Of a DNA stretch of 64,000 nucleotides, positions 34,151 through 43,434 are shown in pieces. The stretch comes from CAZAMI01 sp964627805 (GTDB taxonomy: Archaea > Thermoproteota > Thermoprotei_A > Sulfolobales > NBVN01). Where the stretch lies: positions 9,648-73,647 of the forward strand of contig CAZVLA010000004.1 in assembly GCA_964627805.1 (NCBI GenBank), given 5' to 3'. A program made the translations under genes and the position numbers. The notes below the pieces were generated by a model, which had not been told where the DNA came from, did no database searches, and saw nothing but the letters and a program-made list of their open reading frames with translations. How positions within the stretch are numbered: the first letter of the stretch is position 1; each line of letters opens with the position of its first letter.

Positions 34151-35608
34151 TCAGTACTTCTTAGCGTACCTCATGAGAGTTACTGCCTTAGCGCCGCATA
34201 TGGGGCAGACGTCATCACCAACACTTACTTCCTCAATACCACTCACTGGTATGCCTAAAGCATCAGCACCTAACTCCTCGGAGGTCTTAAGAGCGCATGA
34301 CTCATTACCGCACCAAGGAATCTCAACTATGCCCTTAACCTTACTTAGGAACTCCTTGGCTTCATTCAAATCCTTCACTCTCTTAATTCTTGATTTGAAC
34401 GCTTCCCAAGCTCTCCTCCTAAGTTCTTCATCAATTGCTCTACCGACCTCAAGGACCTTACTACTTAATGTGTTGATAGTTACCTTAATCCTCTCCTTAT
34501 TATCCCTCCTAACCAACGTAACCGTACCTTCCTTAACCTCCTTAGGACCTACGTCAGCCCTAATAGGTACTCCCTTAAGGTCCCAATAATAGAACTTCTC
34601 ACCAGGTGTTACGTCCTCCCTATCATCTATGTAGACCCTAATACCTGAGTTCTTCAGTACTTCATAGACCTTACTAACGTAATTCATGACTTCCTTACGT
34701 TGCTCCTTAGTAGCTATGGGTATAATAACTACTTGTATAGGTGCTACTTTAAAAGGTAGAACAAGTCCGTACTTATCACCGTGAACGGAGATTACGGTAG
34801 CTACTACCCTCTCAGATACTCCGTAACTCGTCTGCCAAGCATAATCTATCGTGCCGTCCCTCTTCTGAATCCTGACCTCAAACACCTTAGTGAAGTTCTG
34901 ACCTAGGTGGTGCACCGTACCTATCTGTAACGCCTTACCATCGGGAAGTAAGGTATCGAACGCTATCGTGTATATAGCACCAGCGAACTTATCCCATTCA
35001 GGTCTCTTAGATATTACGTAAGGTATCCCTAACTCATCGAAGAACTTACTGTATATCTCGATCGCCTCAAGTACCTGCCTCTCGGCGTCCTCAAAGTCCT
35101 CGTGAACTGTGTGTGCTTCCTTAAACGTAGTCACCTCCCTTACCCTAAGCATAGCTCTAGTTGCTTTAGTCTCATACCTAAATATACTAACTATTTGGTA
35201 GTACTTCTTAGGTAGTTGCTTATAACTCTTAATCCAGAATGACTCCATGTATGAGAGCGGTGTCTCACTAGTAGGTCTTAAGGCTAATTTAACGTCTAGG
35301 GGCTCGTAACCACCGTGAGTAACCCAGTAGACCTGACCCTCAAAGCCCCTTATGTGTTCACTCTCCTTAGCCAGTATGGGTTGAGGTATTAGCAGTGGTA
35401 GTAGGATCTCCTCATGCCCTGTACTATCTAGTAGGTTCCTAAGTATCTCTAGTATGTACCTCCTAAGCTTAAATCCGTAGGGTCTCCAGACACCCATACC
35501 CTTGACTGGGTACCTACCGTAATCGTATACCTCAGCCTCCTCCAACACCCAATCGAACCACTCAGTGTAGGGCTTACCTAAGTCCCTATACACGAAGTCA
35601 CTACTCAT
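34151..35608 (-). CDS. proS: Prolyl-tRNA synthetase (archaeal/eukaryotic type)
   Basis: A 485-residue class II synthetase of the archaeal type. Motif 1 (GMGVWRPYGFKLRRYILEI), motif 2 (SIFRYETKATRAMLRVREVT), and the TVHEDFEDAERQVLEA segment are seen. Motif 3 is near HGDKYGLVLPFKVAPIQVVI, at the junction with the anticodon-binding domain. The C-terminal zinc-like domain (PWCGNESCALKT; CPICGAKAVTLMRYAKKY ending in Tyr) is characteristic of this type. It charges tRNA-Pro. Single leftward gene; its promoter region faces the tRNA-Asp gene. Confidence 0.96.
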   Translation of the reverse strand: MSSDFVYRDLGKPYTEWFDWVLEEAEVYDYGRYPVKGMGVWRPYGFKLRRYILEILRNLLDSTGHEEILLPLLIPQPILAKESEHIRGFEGQVYWVTHGGYEPLDVKLALRPTSETPLSYMESFWIKSYKQLPKKYYQIVSIFRYETKATRAMLRVREVTTFKEAHTVHEDFEDAERQVLEAIEIYSKFFDELGIPYVISKRPEWDKFAGAIYTIAFDTLLPDGKALQIGTVHHLGQNFTKVFEVRIQKRDGTIDYAWQTSYGVSERVVATVISVHGDKYGLVLPFKVAPIQVVIIPIATKEQRKEVMNYVSKVYEVLKNSGIRVYIDDREDVTPGEKFYYWDLKGVPIRADVGPKEVKEGTVTLVRRDNKERIKVTINTLSSKVLEVGRAIDEELRRRAWEAFKSRIKRVKDLNEAKEFLSKVKGIVEIPWCGNESCALKTSEELGADALGIPVSGIEEVSVGDDVCPICGAKAVTLMRYAKKY

Positions 35609-35699
35609 GACCTAATTACCGTGATAACTTGGGGTGGGAGGTTATTTAAAGCTGAGGTAGTAATACGTTACTAAGTAAAGAGGATGCAGTGCCTAAAGC

Positions 35700-35707
35700 T
35701 TATAAAA
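35700..35707 (+). promoter_or_regulatory. TATA box for tRNA-Asp
   Basis: TTATAAAA lies 28-35 bases before the first base of tRNA-Asp, a canonical archaeal position. Confidence 0.55.
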
Positions 35708-35734
35708 CCCTAGTACCAACCACTTCTACGGAGT

Positions 35735-35840
35735 GCCGCGGTAGTATAGCCCGGCCTAGTATGCGGGCCTGTCGGGCCCGCCCTCCTCGAGAGGGCGCAG
35801 AAAGCCCGTGACCCGGGTTCAAATCCCGGCCGCGGCGCCA
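35735..35840 (+). tRNA. tRNA-Asp (GTC) with an intron
   Basis: Acceptor stem GCCGCGG (35735-35741) pairs with CCGCGGC (35830-35836); discriminator G and an encoded CCA follow. Anticodon stem CGGGC (35764-35768) pairs with GCCCG (35804-35808), but 35 bases lie between instead of 7. An intron of about 28 bases therefore sits after the anticodon GTC (35771-35773). The intron contains its own CGCCCTC/GAGGGCG hairpin, giving a bulge-helix-bulge substrate. The T arm GGGTTCAAATCCC is canonical. It directly precedes aIF5A. Confidence 0.93.
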
Positions 35841-35912
35841 CCGACCTTTACCCTTAACTCACTCAAACTGCTTTTTAGGTGGTTTGTGTTATTTCTTAAG
35901 GAAGGTGTTAGT

Positions 35913-36323
35913 ATGAGTACAATGTATGCTGAATTAGGTGATCTTAAGGTAGGTAGCTTCATAGTAATCGATGGTGAGCCTTGTAGAATAGTTGAGATGT
36001 CTAAGGCTAAGACAGGCAAGCATGGTAGTGCTAAGGCTCATGTAGTAGCTATAGGTATATTCAGTGGTTCTAAGAAGACCTTAGTAGCACCTGTGAGCCA
36101 GCGTGTTGAGGTACCGATAATTGATAAGAGAACAGCTCAAGTACTAGCTATAACCGGTGATACTGTACAGTTAATGGATCTAAATACCTACGAAACCTTT
36201 GAGGTGGATATGCCTAAGGAGGAGGACATAAGGTCTAGACTGGAGCCAGGTGCTGAGGTTGAGTACTGGGAGGTAATGGGTAGGAGAAAGATTATGAGGG
36301 TACTGAAGGGAGCTTCTAAATGA
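35913..36323 (+). CDS. eif5a: Translation factor aIF5A
   Basis: A 136-residue aIF5A. The N-terminal SH3-like domain contains the hypusination loop MSKAKTGKHGSAKAHVVAIG, in which the lysine of TGKHGSAK is modified to deoxyhypusine or hypusine. The C-terminal OB domain follows. It relieves ribosome stalling at proline-rich stretches. I start at ATG 35913, after a GAAGG ribosome-binding site; the longer frame would run into the tRNA. The stop overlaps the srp54 ATG (ATGA), so translation is coupled. Confidence 0.95.
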   Translation: MSTMYAELGDLKVGSFIVIDGEPCRIVEMSKAKTGKHGSAKAHVVAIGIFSGSKKTLVAPVSQRVEVPIIDKRTAQVLAITGDTVQLMDLNTYETFEVDMPKEEDIRSRLEPGAEVEYWEVMGRRKIMRVLKGASK

Positions 36324-37663
36324 AGGGATTAGAGAAGCTTAAGGAACTCGTAGCTGGTTTTTTAAGGAGTAATCAACCATATAGGAAAGCAGTTAATTCA
36401 TTCATTAAGGAATTACAGAAGACACTAATTAAGGCAGACGTCAATGTAAGGGTGGTTCTTGAATTAACTAAGAAGATCCGTGAGAAGGCGTTAGAGTCTG
36501 AACCACCGCCTGGTGTACTTAAGAATGAATGGTTCGTTAAGGTAGTTTATGACTGCTTAACAGAGCTCTTCGGTGGTGAAGCAGTAAATACCTTACCTAA
36601 GAAGCTACCGTGGATTATAATGCTTGTAGGTATACAGGGTAGTGGTAAAACCACAACAGCTGGTAAGTTAGCACTCTATTACAAGAAGAAAGGTTATAGG
36701 CCAGGACTAATAACTACGGACACCTACAGACCAGCTGCTTACGAGCAATTACTTCAGATATCTAAGGCTATAGGCGTCCCCTTCTACGGGGAGAAAGGGA
36801 GTAAGGACCCCGTAGGTATTGCTGTTAGGGGTGTTAAGGAAATGCTTAGGAGGAACGTCAACGTAGTAATAGTAGATACTGCGGGTAGGCACGGATATGG
36901 TGAGGAGAAGGCATTACTTGATGAGATGGAGGCGTTAGCTAAGGCCATAAAACCTGATGAGGTCATGTTAGTAATTGATGCGTACATGGGTCAGAAGGCG
37001 TATGACCTAGCTAGGAGGTTTCATGAGAGGACACCAATAGGTTCAATAATAATAACTAAGTTAGATGGTACGGCTAAGGGTGGTGGAGCGATATCAGCGG
37101 TAGCAGCTACTGGTGCTCGGATTAAGTTCGTAGGTGATGGTGAGAAACTAGAGGATTTTGAGGAGTTCAATCCTAAGAGGTTCGTAGCTAGGATATTAGG
37201 GTTAGGTGATTTAGAGTCGCTACTGGAGAAGTTTAAGGCGTTAGAGGAGAGTAGGGAACTGCAGAAGAGACTTGAGAAAGCAATGGTTACGGGTAAGTTA
37301 ACTATGAGGGACTTATATGCTCAGATAAAGTCGATAAGGAAGTTAGGTCCCTTAAGGAAGGTACTACAGCTAATACCTGGGCTCTCCATGATCACTCTTG
37401 AGGATGACATGCTTAGAATGTCTGAGAGGAAGATGGATAAGTGGTTACACATAATAGAGTCTATGACTTATGAGGAACTAGATAATCCGTCAATCATTGA
37501 TAGGAAGCGCATGAGGAGAATAGCTATAGGTTCAGGAACTACCGTTGAGGATGTTAAGGAGCTACTCAACTACTACGAAATGACTAAGAGAATGCTTAGA
37601 GATATAAAGAGGAGGCGTGGCTTACTTAGGAAACTGGGGTTAGAGGGTATTGGAGGAGCTTAA
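36320..37663 (+). CDS. srp54: Signal recognition particle 54 kDa protein
   Basis: A 447-residue SRP54 with the N, G and M domains in order. The GTPase motifs are G1 GIQGSGKTTTAGKLA, G3 VIVDTAGRHGYG, and G4 TKLDGTAKGGGA. The C-terminal M domain (about 300-447) contains the MTGKLTMRDLYAQI-like start and the helix-loop for 7S RNA binding (MDKWLHIIESMTYEELDNP...RIAIGSGTTVEDV). It delivers nascent membrane and secreted proteins to the translocon. It overlaps aIF5A by 4 bp and pus10 by 14 bp, forming a tight operon. Confidence 0.97.
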   Translation: MKGLEKLKELVAGFLRSNQPYRKAVNSFIKELQKTLIKADVNVRVVLELTKKIREKALESEPPPGVLKNEWFVKVVYDCLTELFGGEAVNTLPKKLPWIIMLVGIQGSGKTTTAGKLALYYKKKGYRPGLITTDTYRPAAYEQLLQISKAIGVPFYGEKGSKDPVGIAVRGVKEMLRRNVNVVIVDTAGRHGYGEEKALLDEMEALAKAIKPDEVMLVIDAYMGQKAYDLARRFHERTPIGSIIITKLDGTAKGGGAISAVAATGARIKFVGDGEKLEDFEEFNPKRFVARILGLGDLESLLEKFKALEESRELQKRLEKAMVTGKLTMRDLYAQIKSIRKLGPLRKVLQLIPGLSMITLEDDMLRMSERKMDKWLHIIESMTYEELDNPSIIDRKRMRRIAIGSGTTVEDVKELLNYYEMTKRMLRDIKRRRGLLRKLGLEGIGGA

Positions 37664-38963
37664 GGGAGTAAATGAAGAAGTACTTAGCATAGTAAGGAAA
37701 TCGCTAGAGGTACTGAGTAGGTACCCACTATGTGATAGGTGCTTAGGTAGGTTATTTGCCAGATACGGTTTAGGTGTAGATAATAAGTTAAGAGGTAAAG
37801 CAATTAAGACGTTACTTCTAATGACACTACATAAGGAAGTTGAGAGGGGGGTACTAAGTCCGGATGCCGTAAATGATGTTATAAGGAACTCCGGCTATCC
37901 GCTAATTAACTTACGTGGGTTAATAGCTAAGGAGAATTTAGGGACCGTTAAGTGCTACATATGTAACAATGAATTGGACATACTGATAGGTGAAGCCGCT
38001 ATAAAGGCATCAAGTAAGTTGGGATCTCTAGATGTAAGAACATTTCTAGTGGGTGTTAGGGCTGGGTCCTTAATGGAGCGAAGAGAGGCGGAGATTGTCG
38101 AGTCGTTAGGCATTGAGAGTTGGGAGAGTATTAGAAGGGAGGTTAAGCGGGAGGTAGGTAAGGCTATTCAAAGACTAACTGGATTAAGACCGAACTTCAA
38201 AGAACCTGACGCATTAGTTATTATTGACTTGGATCGTAGGGATGTTGAAGTTAATGTATATCCACTATACCTATTAGGTAGATACCTAAAGTTAGGTAGG
38301 TACATATCCCAGATGGACTGGGTACTTAAGGACGGTAGTTTAAAGTATGAGTTATCTATAGAGACTGTATGTAGGGAATTAGCCAGAGCATTAGGGGGTA
38401 AGGAGGTAGTAATTCACGCGGCGGGTAGGGAGGACGTAGATGTTAGGATGCTAGGTAATGGTAGACCGTTAGTTATTGAGGTTAAGGAGCCTATTAAGAG
38501 GTATGTAGACTATGATAGGATAGCTAGGGAAGTAAGTAGTAGGTTTAACAATTGGGTTAAGTTAATTATTAAGGAGTCAGTTCCGCCATCCATAGTTACT
38601 AAGGTTAAGGAGGAGGTACACCAAAAGAACTACCTAGCAGTAACGTATGTTGAGGAGGGTATAAGTGATGAAGACGTAAATAAGATCAAGAATACCTTTA
38701 AGAACTTAAGTGTGCGTCAATTAACGCCTTTGAGGGTATTAAGAAGAAGGAAAGAGGTATTAAGGATTAAGAGGGTCTATGAGGTTGACGGTATTAAGCT
38801 AAGTGATCGATTAGCTGCTTTCTTAATCAGGTGTGATGGGGGGCTCTATGTCAAGGAATTAATTAATGGTGATAAGGGAAGAACCGAGCCCAGCTTCTCG
38901 TCGGTACTCGGTAAGAGTATCGAGGTAGTGTCGCTGGACGTTATTCACTACCTAGGGTTTTAA
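37650..38963 (+). CDS. pus10: tRNA pseudouridine synthase Pus10
   Basis: A 437-residue Pus10, making pseudouridine 54 and 55 in the tRNA T loop in archaea. The N-terminal zinc and THUMP-containing domain has CDRCLGRLFARYG and CYICNNEL (four cysteines). The catalytic domain has HAAGREDVDVRMLGNGRP, with the catalytic Asp in the GREDVDVRMLG motif, and VRQLTPLRVLRRR. The start is TTG 37650, after GAGGG. It overlaps srp54 by 14 bp. Confidence 0.94.
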   Translation: MEELKGVNEEVLSIVRKSLEVLSRYPLCDRCLGRLFARYGLGVDNKLRGKAIKTLLLMTLHKEVERGVLSPDAVNDVIRNSGYPLINLRGLIAKENLGTVKCYICNNELDILIGEAAIKASSKLGSLDVRTFLVGVRAGSLMERREAEIVESLGIESWESIRREVKREVGKAIQRLTGLRPNFKEPDALVIIDLDRRDVEVNVYPLYLLGRYLKLGRYISQMDWVLKDGSLKYELSIETVCRELARALGGKEVVIHAAGREDVDVRMLGNGRPLVIEVKEPIKRYVDYDRIAREVSSRFNNWVKLIIKESVPPSIVTKVKEEVHQKNYLAVTYVEEGISDEDVNKIKNTFKNLSVRQLTPLRVLRRRKEVLRIKRVYEVDGIKLSDRLAAFLIRCDGGLYVKELINGDKGRTEPSFSSVLGKSIEVVSLDVIHYLGF

Positions 38964-39025
38964 CTTAGCGGACTCGGTAGTTACCCTTTTAAGCCCTAAT
39001 TAAGTCTCTGACGTGGTGTGGTAGT

Positions 39026-39325
39026 GTGGTTAAGGCTTCAAAGGGCTTTAGGCATAGGACTAGGAAGTTACTTAGGAAGAGCGTGAGGGAGAAGGGTGCA
39101 GTACCCCCGCTGAGCTTGCTAATGATCGAGTATAAGGTAGGTGATAAGGTGTACATAAAGCCTAACCCAGCAATTCATGAGGCAATGCCTCATAGGAGGT
39201 ATGTGGGTAAGGTGGGTACTATAATAGGTAAGAGGGGTAGAGCTTACATAGTTGAAGTCTACTTAGGTGATAAAAGGAAGGAGTTAATAGTGGTTCCAGA
39301 GCATTTAAGGCCTGTTAAGTCTTAA
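39026..39325 (+). CDS. rpl21e: Ribosomal protein L21e
   Basis: A 99-residue large-subunit protein: VKASKGFRHRTRKLLRKSVRE, then the SH3-like barrel with VYIKPNPAIHEAMPHRRYVG, then KRGRAYIVEVYLGDKRKEL. These are standard L21e signatures. Start GTG at 39026. It converges on trmJ with an 11-bp overlap. The neighbouring convergent DUF655 and rpo4 genes are its usual companions in archaea, although here the strand order is changed. Confidence 0.96.
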   Translation: MVKASKGFRHRTRKLLRKSVREKGAVPPLSLLMIEYKVGDKVYIKPNPAIHEAMPHRRYVGKVGTIIGKRGRAYIVEVYLGDKRKELIVVPEHLRPVKS

Positions 39326-40043
39326 TTGAGTATTTAATTCTCTTAAACAACTTATAAAGCACAGTGATTTCTGCCTTAGTGACTTTAGATCTGAAGAGTA
39401 TGTGTTTCATAGCTATTGAAGCACCGTCAACACCTAAGGAACTCTCTACGTCCCTAATAATGTTGATTACGTACCTAATCTTCTCGGTATCTGCCTCTTC
39501 AGTAAGTACGTACTTAGGGGCTGATTCACTACTTAGTAATGAATATAATATGATGGCTACAGCATGTGATAAGTTCATCGTTGGGTAGTTAGTGCCGGTA
39601 TCTATAGTAACTACTAAATCACATAAGGCAAGTTCATCTCTACGTAACCCAACACTCTCCCTGCCAAAGACTAGCGCTATATCCCCCTTAGAGGGTACTA
39701 CTAAACTTAAGTAATTACTACTTACTGCCTGCCTCAATACGTCAGACTCGCACATTCCCTTAGCGGTGGTGCATATACTGAAGCTAAAATTACTTAAGCA
39801 TGTCCTAAAGTCATTAAGTACCCTAATAACGTCCGTGTCAAGTAAGTCACAAGCTTGTGCAGCGAATCTACATACTTCGTCCTTAGAAGCTCCGAATAAG
39901 TCGAATTTAGGGTTAATGATGTAGAGTCTCCTTAATCCAAAATTCTTCACTAATCTAATTATGAAGCCTAAATTAATAGCGCCCTCAGGCTCAACTAGTA
40001 CGATCCCTAACCTACTCCTAATATCCCTAAAACTCAACGCCAC
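39315..40043 (-). CDS. trmJ: SPOUT RNA methyltransferase, TrmJ-like
   Basis: A 242-residue SpoU-family 2'-O-methyltransferase. The knot motifs are visible: VLVEPEGAINLGFIIRLVKNFG (motif 1, N-terminal), ALVFGRESVGLRRDEL (motif 2), and IDTGTNYPTMNLSHAVAIILY (motif 3). Together they resemble TrmJ, which methylates position 32 of tRNAs. The C-terminal 60 residues form the extra helical domain. It overlaps the DUF655 gene by 17 bp on the same strand, so it is the last gene of an rpo4-DUF655-trmJ unit. Confidence 0.88.
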   Translation of the reverse strand: MALSFRDIRSRLGIVLVEPEGAINLGFIIRLVKNFGLRRLYIINPKFDLFGASKDEVCRFAAQACDLLDTDVIRVLNDFRTCLSNFSFSICTTAKGMCESDVLRQAVSSNYLSLVVPSKGDIALVFGRESVGLRRDELALCDLVVTIDTGTNYPTMNLSHAVAIILYSLLSSESAPKYVLTEEADTEKIRYVINIIRDVESSLGVDGASIAMKHILFRSKVTKAEITVLYKLFKRIKYSIKT

Positions 40044-40710
40044 TCCTCTCTAGTTCTTTGTATATTTTCTCTAAATAGTTAAGGAACACCGCACCTCCTA
40101 CGTTAGGAGGCGGTTCAACGAACAGGTAGTAACGCTCCTCACCCTTTATTTCCCTGATTATTCTCTCAGTAATAGCTACTAATGGATCAGGTGCTTTACC
40201 GCGATTCCTTATGTCCTCAAAACTTTCAAAGGGTTTCCTTCTCCTCTCCTCAAGTATTGCCCACATTGTTTTCTTACCTATACCCGGTATCAACTCAAGT
40301 GCATGTAGCTTTATTGTTAGGGGTGATGCTATATTGAAGAACGTTACAAACACCTTCTCCTTCTCAGCGACTATCTTCTTAACGGCTTCAGGTAGGTATG
40401 ACTTAGCGACAGCACTTAACTCATCGTAAGTTAATGGTTCACCCCAGACATAATCAACCTTATCTCTTAACTCCTTGAACCTAAAGCTAATGCATACCTT
40501 CTCACCCTGCCTTAAGTGAACACCGAACTTAGGGTGAAACTCAACCAACGTAAAATACTTATCACCTATGGCCTGAGCTATGGGCCGCGTCCTATGTGAG
40601 GGGTGATGGGTATCAACTGGATTACCTTCAGGCATGTAATCAAGTACTATAGCGTAGTCCTCACGCATAACTCTACGACTTAATCTCCTATGTGGCTTTG
40701 GTACAGGCAT
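40027..40710 (-). CDS. DUF655 nucleic-acid-binding protein
   Basis: A 227-residue DUF655 protein. The N-terminal half has an OB-like barrel (DYAIVLDYMPEGNP; GDKYFTLVEFHPKFGVHL; GEKVCISFRF). The C-terminal half has a helix-hairpin-helix motif (LHALELIPGIGKKTMWAILEERRRKPF). This HhH plus OB order suggests binding to RNA or DNA. It is conserved beside rpo4, L21e and ksgA in many archaea. Function unknown. It overlaps trmJ by 17 bp. Confidence 0.92.
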   Translation of the reverse strand: MPVPKPHRRLSRRVMREDYAIVLDYMPEGNPVDTHHPSHRTRPIAQAIGDKYFTLVEFHPKFGVHLRQGEKVCISFRFKELRDKVDYVWGEPLTYDELSAVAKSYLPEAVKKIVAEKEKVFVTFFNIASPLTIKLHALELIPGIGKKTMWAILEERRRKPFESFEDIRNRGKAPDPLVAITERIIREIKGEERYYLFVEPPPNVGGAVFLNYLEKIYKELERSGVEF

Positions 40711-40753
40711 AACTCATCACTAATTAAGACTCATTTAATTACGGGTAGGGCGA

Positions 40754-41086
40754 TTAATCACTCTCTAAGCAGAACTCCTTAACCTTACTTAATATACTCC
40801 CGATATCCTCACTACTTAATGATCTACTCTCAAAATTCAGTAATATCCTAACTTCATCTGGGTCCTTAGGTACTATATTAGCTATCATTACGGCAGTAAT
40901 TTCTAATAGACCCATTTTCTTTAATTCTTTAACGAGTTCTTCAGCTCTACTACACTTACTAAATTTCTCTGCGTATTCATGAACTCTAACGGTTATTTGA
41001 TCGACTGGGTACTTACTATCACGTAACTTACCTATTATTTTATACACTTCAGAGTATGTGATATTTCTGTAATTCACTATCCTCAT
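40754..41086 (-). CDS. rpo4: RNA polymerase subunit Rpo4 (RpoF)
   Basis: A 110-residue Rpo4/RPB4 homologue. The HRDC-like helical order is present: ITYSEVYKIIGKL, then VHEYAEKFSKC, AEELVKELKKMGLLEI, and the signature AVMIANIVPKDPDEVRILL. It pairs with Rpo7 to form the polymerase stalk. It leads the rpo4-DUF655-trmJ leftward set, with 43 bp to the next gene. Confidence 0.93.
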   Translation of the reverse strand: MRIVNYRNITYSEVYKIIGKLRDSKYPVDQITVRVHEYAEKFSKCSRAEELVKELKKMGLLEITAVMIANIVPKDPDEVRILLNFESRSLSSEDIGSILSKVKEFCLESD

Positions 41087-41223
41087 GCTTTTACCTCCTA
41101 CCCTACCACAAGAGTTACCGTTAATTTATTTAAAAGTTAGTATTATTACTTGTTAGTAAATTATTGGTTCATTAAGGAAACGTTAATATATCCCTAGAGG
41201 TTACCTAAGCCTAGGTGTGGTGC

Positions 41224-41730
41224 ATGCCATTAAGACCTGCGAGGTGCTATAAGGAGCTTAAGAAGCCTCCATACACTAGGAAGGAGTACATAGATGGTGT
41301 GCCACCGCCAAAGATATCTAAGTTCGTAATGGGTAACCCACACGGCGACTACGAAATCAAGGTTGAGTTAGTCTCACTAGAGAATGCACAGATAAGGCAT
41401 AATGCACTCGAGGCTGGTAGGATAATAGCTCATAAGTACCTAAGCAAGAACGTAGGTGAGGAGAAGTACCTCTTCATCATTAGGCAGTACCCCCACCACG
41501 TAATAAGAGAGAATAAGATGATGGCATTCGCAGGTGCAGATAGGCTTCAGGAGGGCATGAGGCAAGCATTCGGTAAGCCCGTAGGTACTGCAGCTAGGGT
41601 TAAGATGGGTAGTGTAATAGCTGAGGTAAGGTTAAGTAAGTCAGCGTTCCCGCACGCTAAGGAGGCGTTAAGGAGGTTCGCTAGTAAGTTAGGGATTAGG
41701 TGGACACTCAAAGTTACTGAATTAAAGTAA
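41224..41730 (+). CDS. rpl10e: Ribosomal protein L10e (uL16)
   Basis: A 168-residue archaeal L10e. The PLRPARCYKELKKPPYTRKE start, FVMGNPHGDYE, HHVIRENKMMAFAGADRLQEGMRQAFGKP, and ARVKMGSVIAEVRLS segments are standard. Homologous to bacterial L16, near the peptidyl-transferase centre. I take ATG 41224 rather than the upstream GTG 41215. It is followed 10 bp later by the Dph2 gene, which should share the transcript. Confidence 0.96.
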   Translation: MPLRPARCYKELKKPPYTRKEYIDGVPPPKISKFVMGNPHGDYEIKVELVSLENAQIRHNALEAGRIIAHKYLSKNVGEEKYLFIIRQYPHHVIRENKMMAFAGADRLQEGMRQAFGKPVGTAARVKMGSVIAEVRLSKSAFPHAKEALRRFASKLGIRWTLKVTELK

Positions 41731-41740
41731 CTTTGTTAAA

Positions 41741-42757
41741 GTGGTAATGATTAAGTTAACAGATTTTTACTACGTGCCCGTAGATGACCTACGTAAAGTA
41801 ATTAAGGAGAGAAGACCATCTAAAGTACTCATTCAATTACCTGAAGGCTTAAAGAGGCTCTCTTGGGAGGTTGAGGAACTCATTAAGCAGTACTCTAGAG
41901 AATTAGGTAGTGAGTTAATAGTCGATATTGATGGTAGCCCACTCTTTGGTTCATGTATGATAAATCTCGACGTAATTAAGGACTACGACTTAGTAATACA
42001 CATGGGTCATGATCCGTACCCCTACACACCTAGATTCAGTAACGTAGTCTATATTGAATTACTTAGTAAGTTAGTATTAAGTAAGGACTTAATCGATGGG
42101 ATCCATTCATTACTAAGCGAATTAAGTGTCAGGAATATAGCATTACTTACTACGCAACAACATAAGAACCTACTTAAAACATTACGTAAGGTATTAAGTA
42201 ATGACTTCAACGTACTAATACCTAAGAATCCCGTAGTTACTGGGTGTTTAATACCTCGTGAAGGTAAGGACTTACCTAATGGAGTTGAGGCGTACTTAGT
42301 CATTGCTGGTGGTTCGTTTCATGCGTTAGGTGTAGGTCTTAGCCTAAGAGCTTTAAAACCAGTAGTAAGGATTGACCCTTACTCGGCAGTCGTTAATGAG
42401 GTTAGTAATGAGGTTAGGAAGCTACTTATGAAGCGTGAGTGGAGGGTTCATGAAGCATGTAGTGCCAGTACGTGGTTAGTAGTATCAGGTATTAGTGGTC
42501 AGTACAGACCCTACATACTTAAGAAGCTCTTTAAGTTACTTAATGAACGCAGGCTTAGGTATAGCCACGTAAGGATGCCTTACTTAACGATTAATGAGTT
42601 AAGGAACGTTGATAGTGATTATTATGACGCTATAGTGATTACTTCATGCCCACGCATACCTATAGATGACATAAGTAAATATCCTAAACCCGTACTAACA
42701 CCAGGAGAGGCATTTAAGGCGTTAGGAGCTATTAACGAGTATGTGTATCCGTGGTAG
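41741..42757 (+). CDS. dph2: Diphthamide synthase subunit Dph2
   Basis: A 338-residue Dph2, the unusual radical SAM enzyme that starts diphthamide synthesis on elongation factor 2. The three iron-sulfur cysteines lie in separate places, as expected: SPLFGSCMINL, VVTGCLIPRE and ITSCPRIPID. Other family segments seen: LIQLPEGLKRL and HMGHDPYPY. Start GTG 41741, or ATG 41747. It lies in a rightward chain, L10e-dph2-methyltransferase-csl4-DUF2067-rpo11, with very short gaps. Confidence 0.94.
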   Translation: MVMIKLTDFYYVPVDDLRKVIKERRPSKVLIQLPEGLKRLSWEVEELIKQYSRELGSELIVDIDGSPLFGSCMINLDVIKDYDLVIHMGHDPYPYTPRFSNVVYIELLSKLVLSKDLIDGIHSLLSELSVRNIALLTTQQHKNLLKTLRKVLSNDFNVLIPKNPVVTGCLIPREGKDLPNGVEAYLVIAGGSFHALGVGLSLRALKPVVRIDPYSAVVNEVSNEVRKLLMKREWRVHEACSASTWLVVSGISGQYRPYILKKLFKLLNERRLRYSHVRMPYLTINELRNVDSDYYDAIVITSCPRIPIDDISKYPKPVLTPGEAFKALGAINEYVYPW

Positions 42758-42758
42758 T

Positions 42759-43391
42759 ATGAGGCTTAAGGAGCTTGAACTAATGCTTGAGGAGGTCCCT
42801 AACTTCATAGAACCTAATGAATACTTAGAGCAGTACGTAACACCTTCAAGTATAGCTGCGTATATCCTATGGCAGGCATACATGTCAGGAGATATAGAGG
42901 GTAGGAGAGTTATTGATCTAGGCTGCGGTACTGGTGTGTTTACTTACGGAGCTTCATTACTAGGTGCTAAGGAAGTACTCTGTATTGATCTAGATCCTAA
43001 GGCGTTAGGTCAAGCTAGATCCTTCATAACGAAACACTACTTAGGTTCTATAATTCATTACATAATCTGCGACATACGTTCAGCTCTAGCGATTAGACCT
43101 AGTAGATCCTGTACCGTAATAATGAATCCACCATTTGGGATTAAGTCCAGAGGTGCTGATATGGATTTCTTAAGGGTAGCTACCGAGTTATGCGACACTA
43201 TATACTCCATACACAAGTACAGTGAGGGTTTCATTAATCTATTACGTAACCTATGTGAGGATCGCGGATGTATGTACTCAATAGTAAGTAAGGTGTTATT
43301 TCCGATAAGGTATTTCCTAAAGCATCATAGAAGGAAAGTGTATTACGTCGACGCTGTGATAGTTAAGCTCCGAAAGTCTAAGGAGATTTAA
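42759..43391 (+). CDS. METTL5-like N6-adenine RNA methyltransferase
   Basis: A protein of about 210 residues with a Rossmann methyltransferase fold. LKELELMLEEVPNFIEPNEY and LEQYVTPSSIAAYILW form the typical METTL5 N-terminus. SAM motif I is VIDLGCGTGVFTYGA, acidic motif VLCIDLD, and catalytic motif IV NPPFGIKSRGADMDF. In eukaryotes METTL5 makes m6A in 18S rRNA; an rRNA role here is inference. ATG at 42759 lies one base after the dph2 stop, so translation is coupled. Confidence 0.88.
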   Translation: MRLKELELMLEEVPNFIEPNEYLEQYVTPSSIAAYILWQAYMSGDIEGRRVIDLGCGTGVFTYGASLLGAKEVLCIDLDPKALGQARSFITKHYLGSIIHYIICDIRSALAIRPSRSCTVIMNPPFGIKSRGADMDFLRVATELCDTIYSIHKYSEGFINLLRNLCEDRGCMYSIVSKVLFPIRYFLKHHRRKVYYVDAVIVKLRKSKEI

Positions 43392-43434
43392 TACTAGTTC
43401 AATACCTTAATTATTAGGTTACGGGTGAGGACGT

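Noticed and set aside
35808..35912. N-terminal extension of aIF5A into the tRNA-Asp gene
   Set aside because: The family begins near the ATG at 35913, which has a ribosome-binding site; the extension is tRNA sequence.
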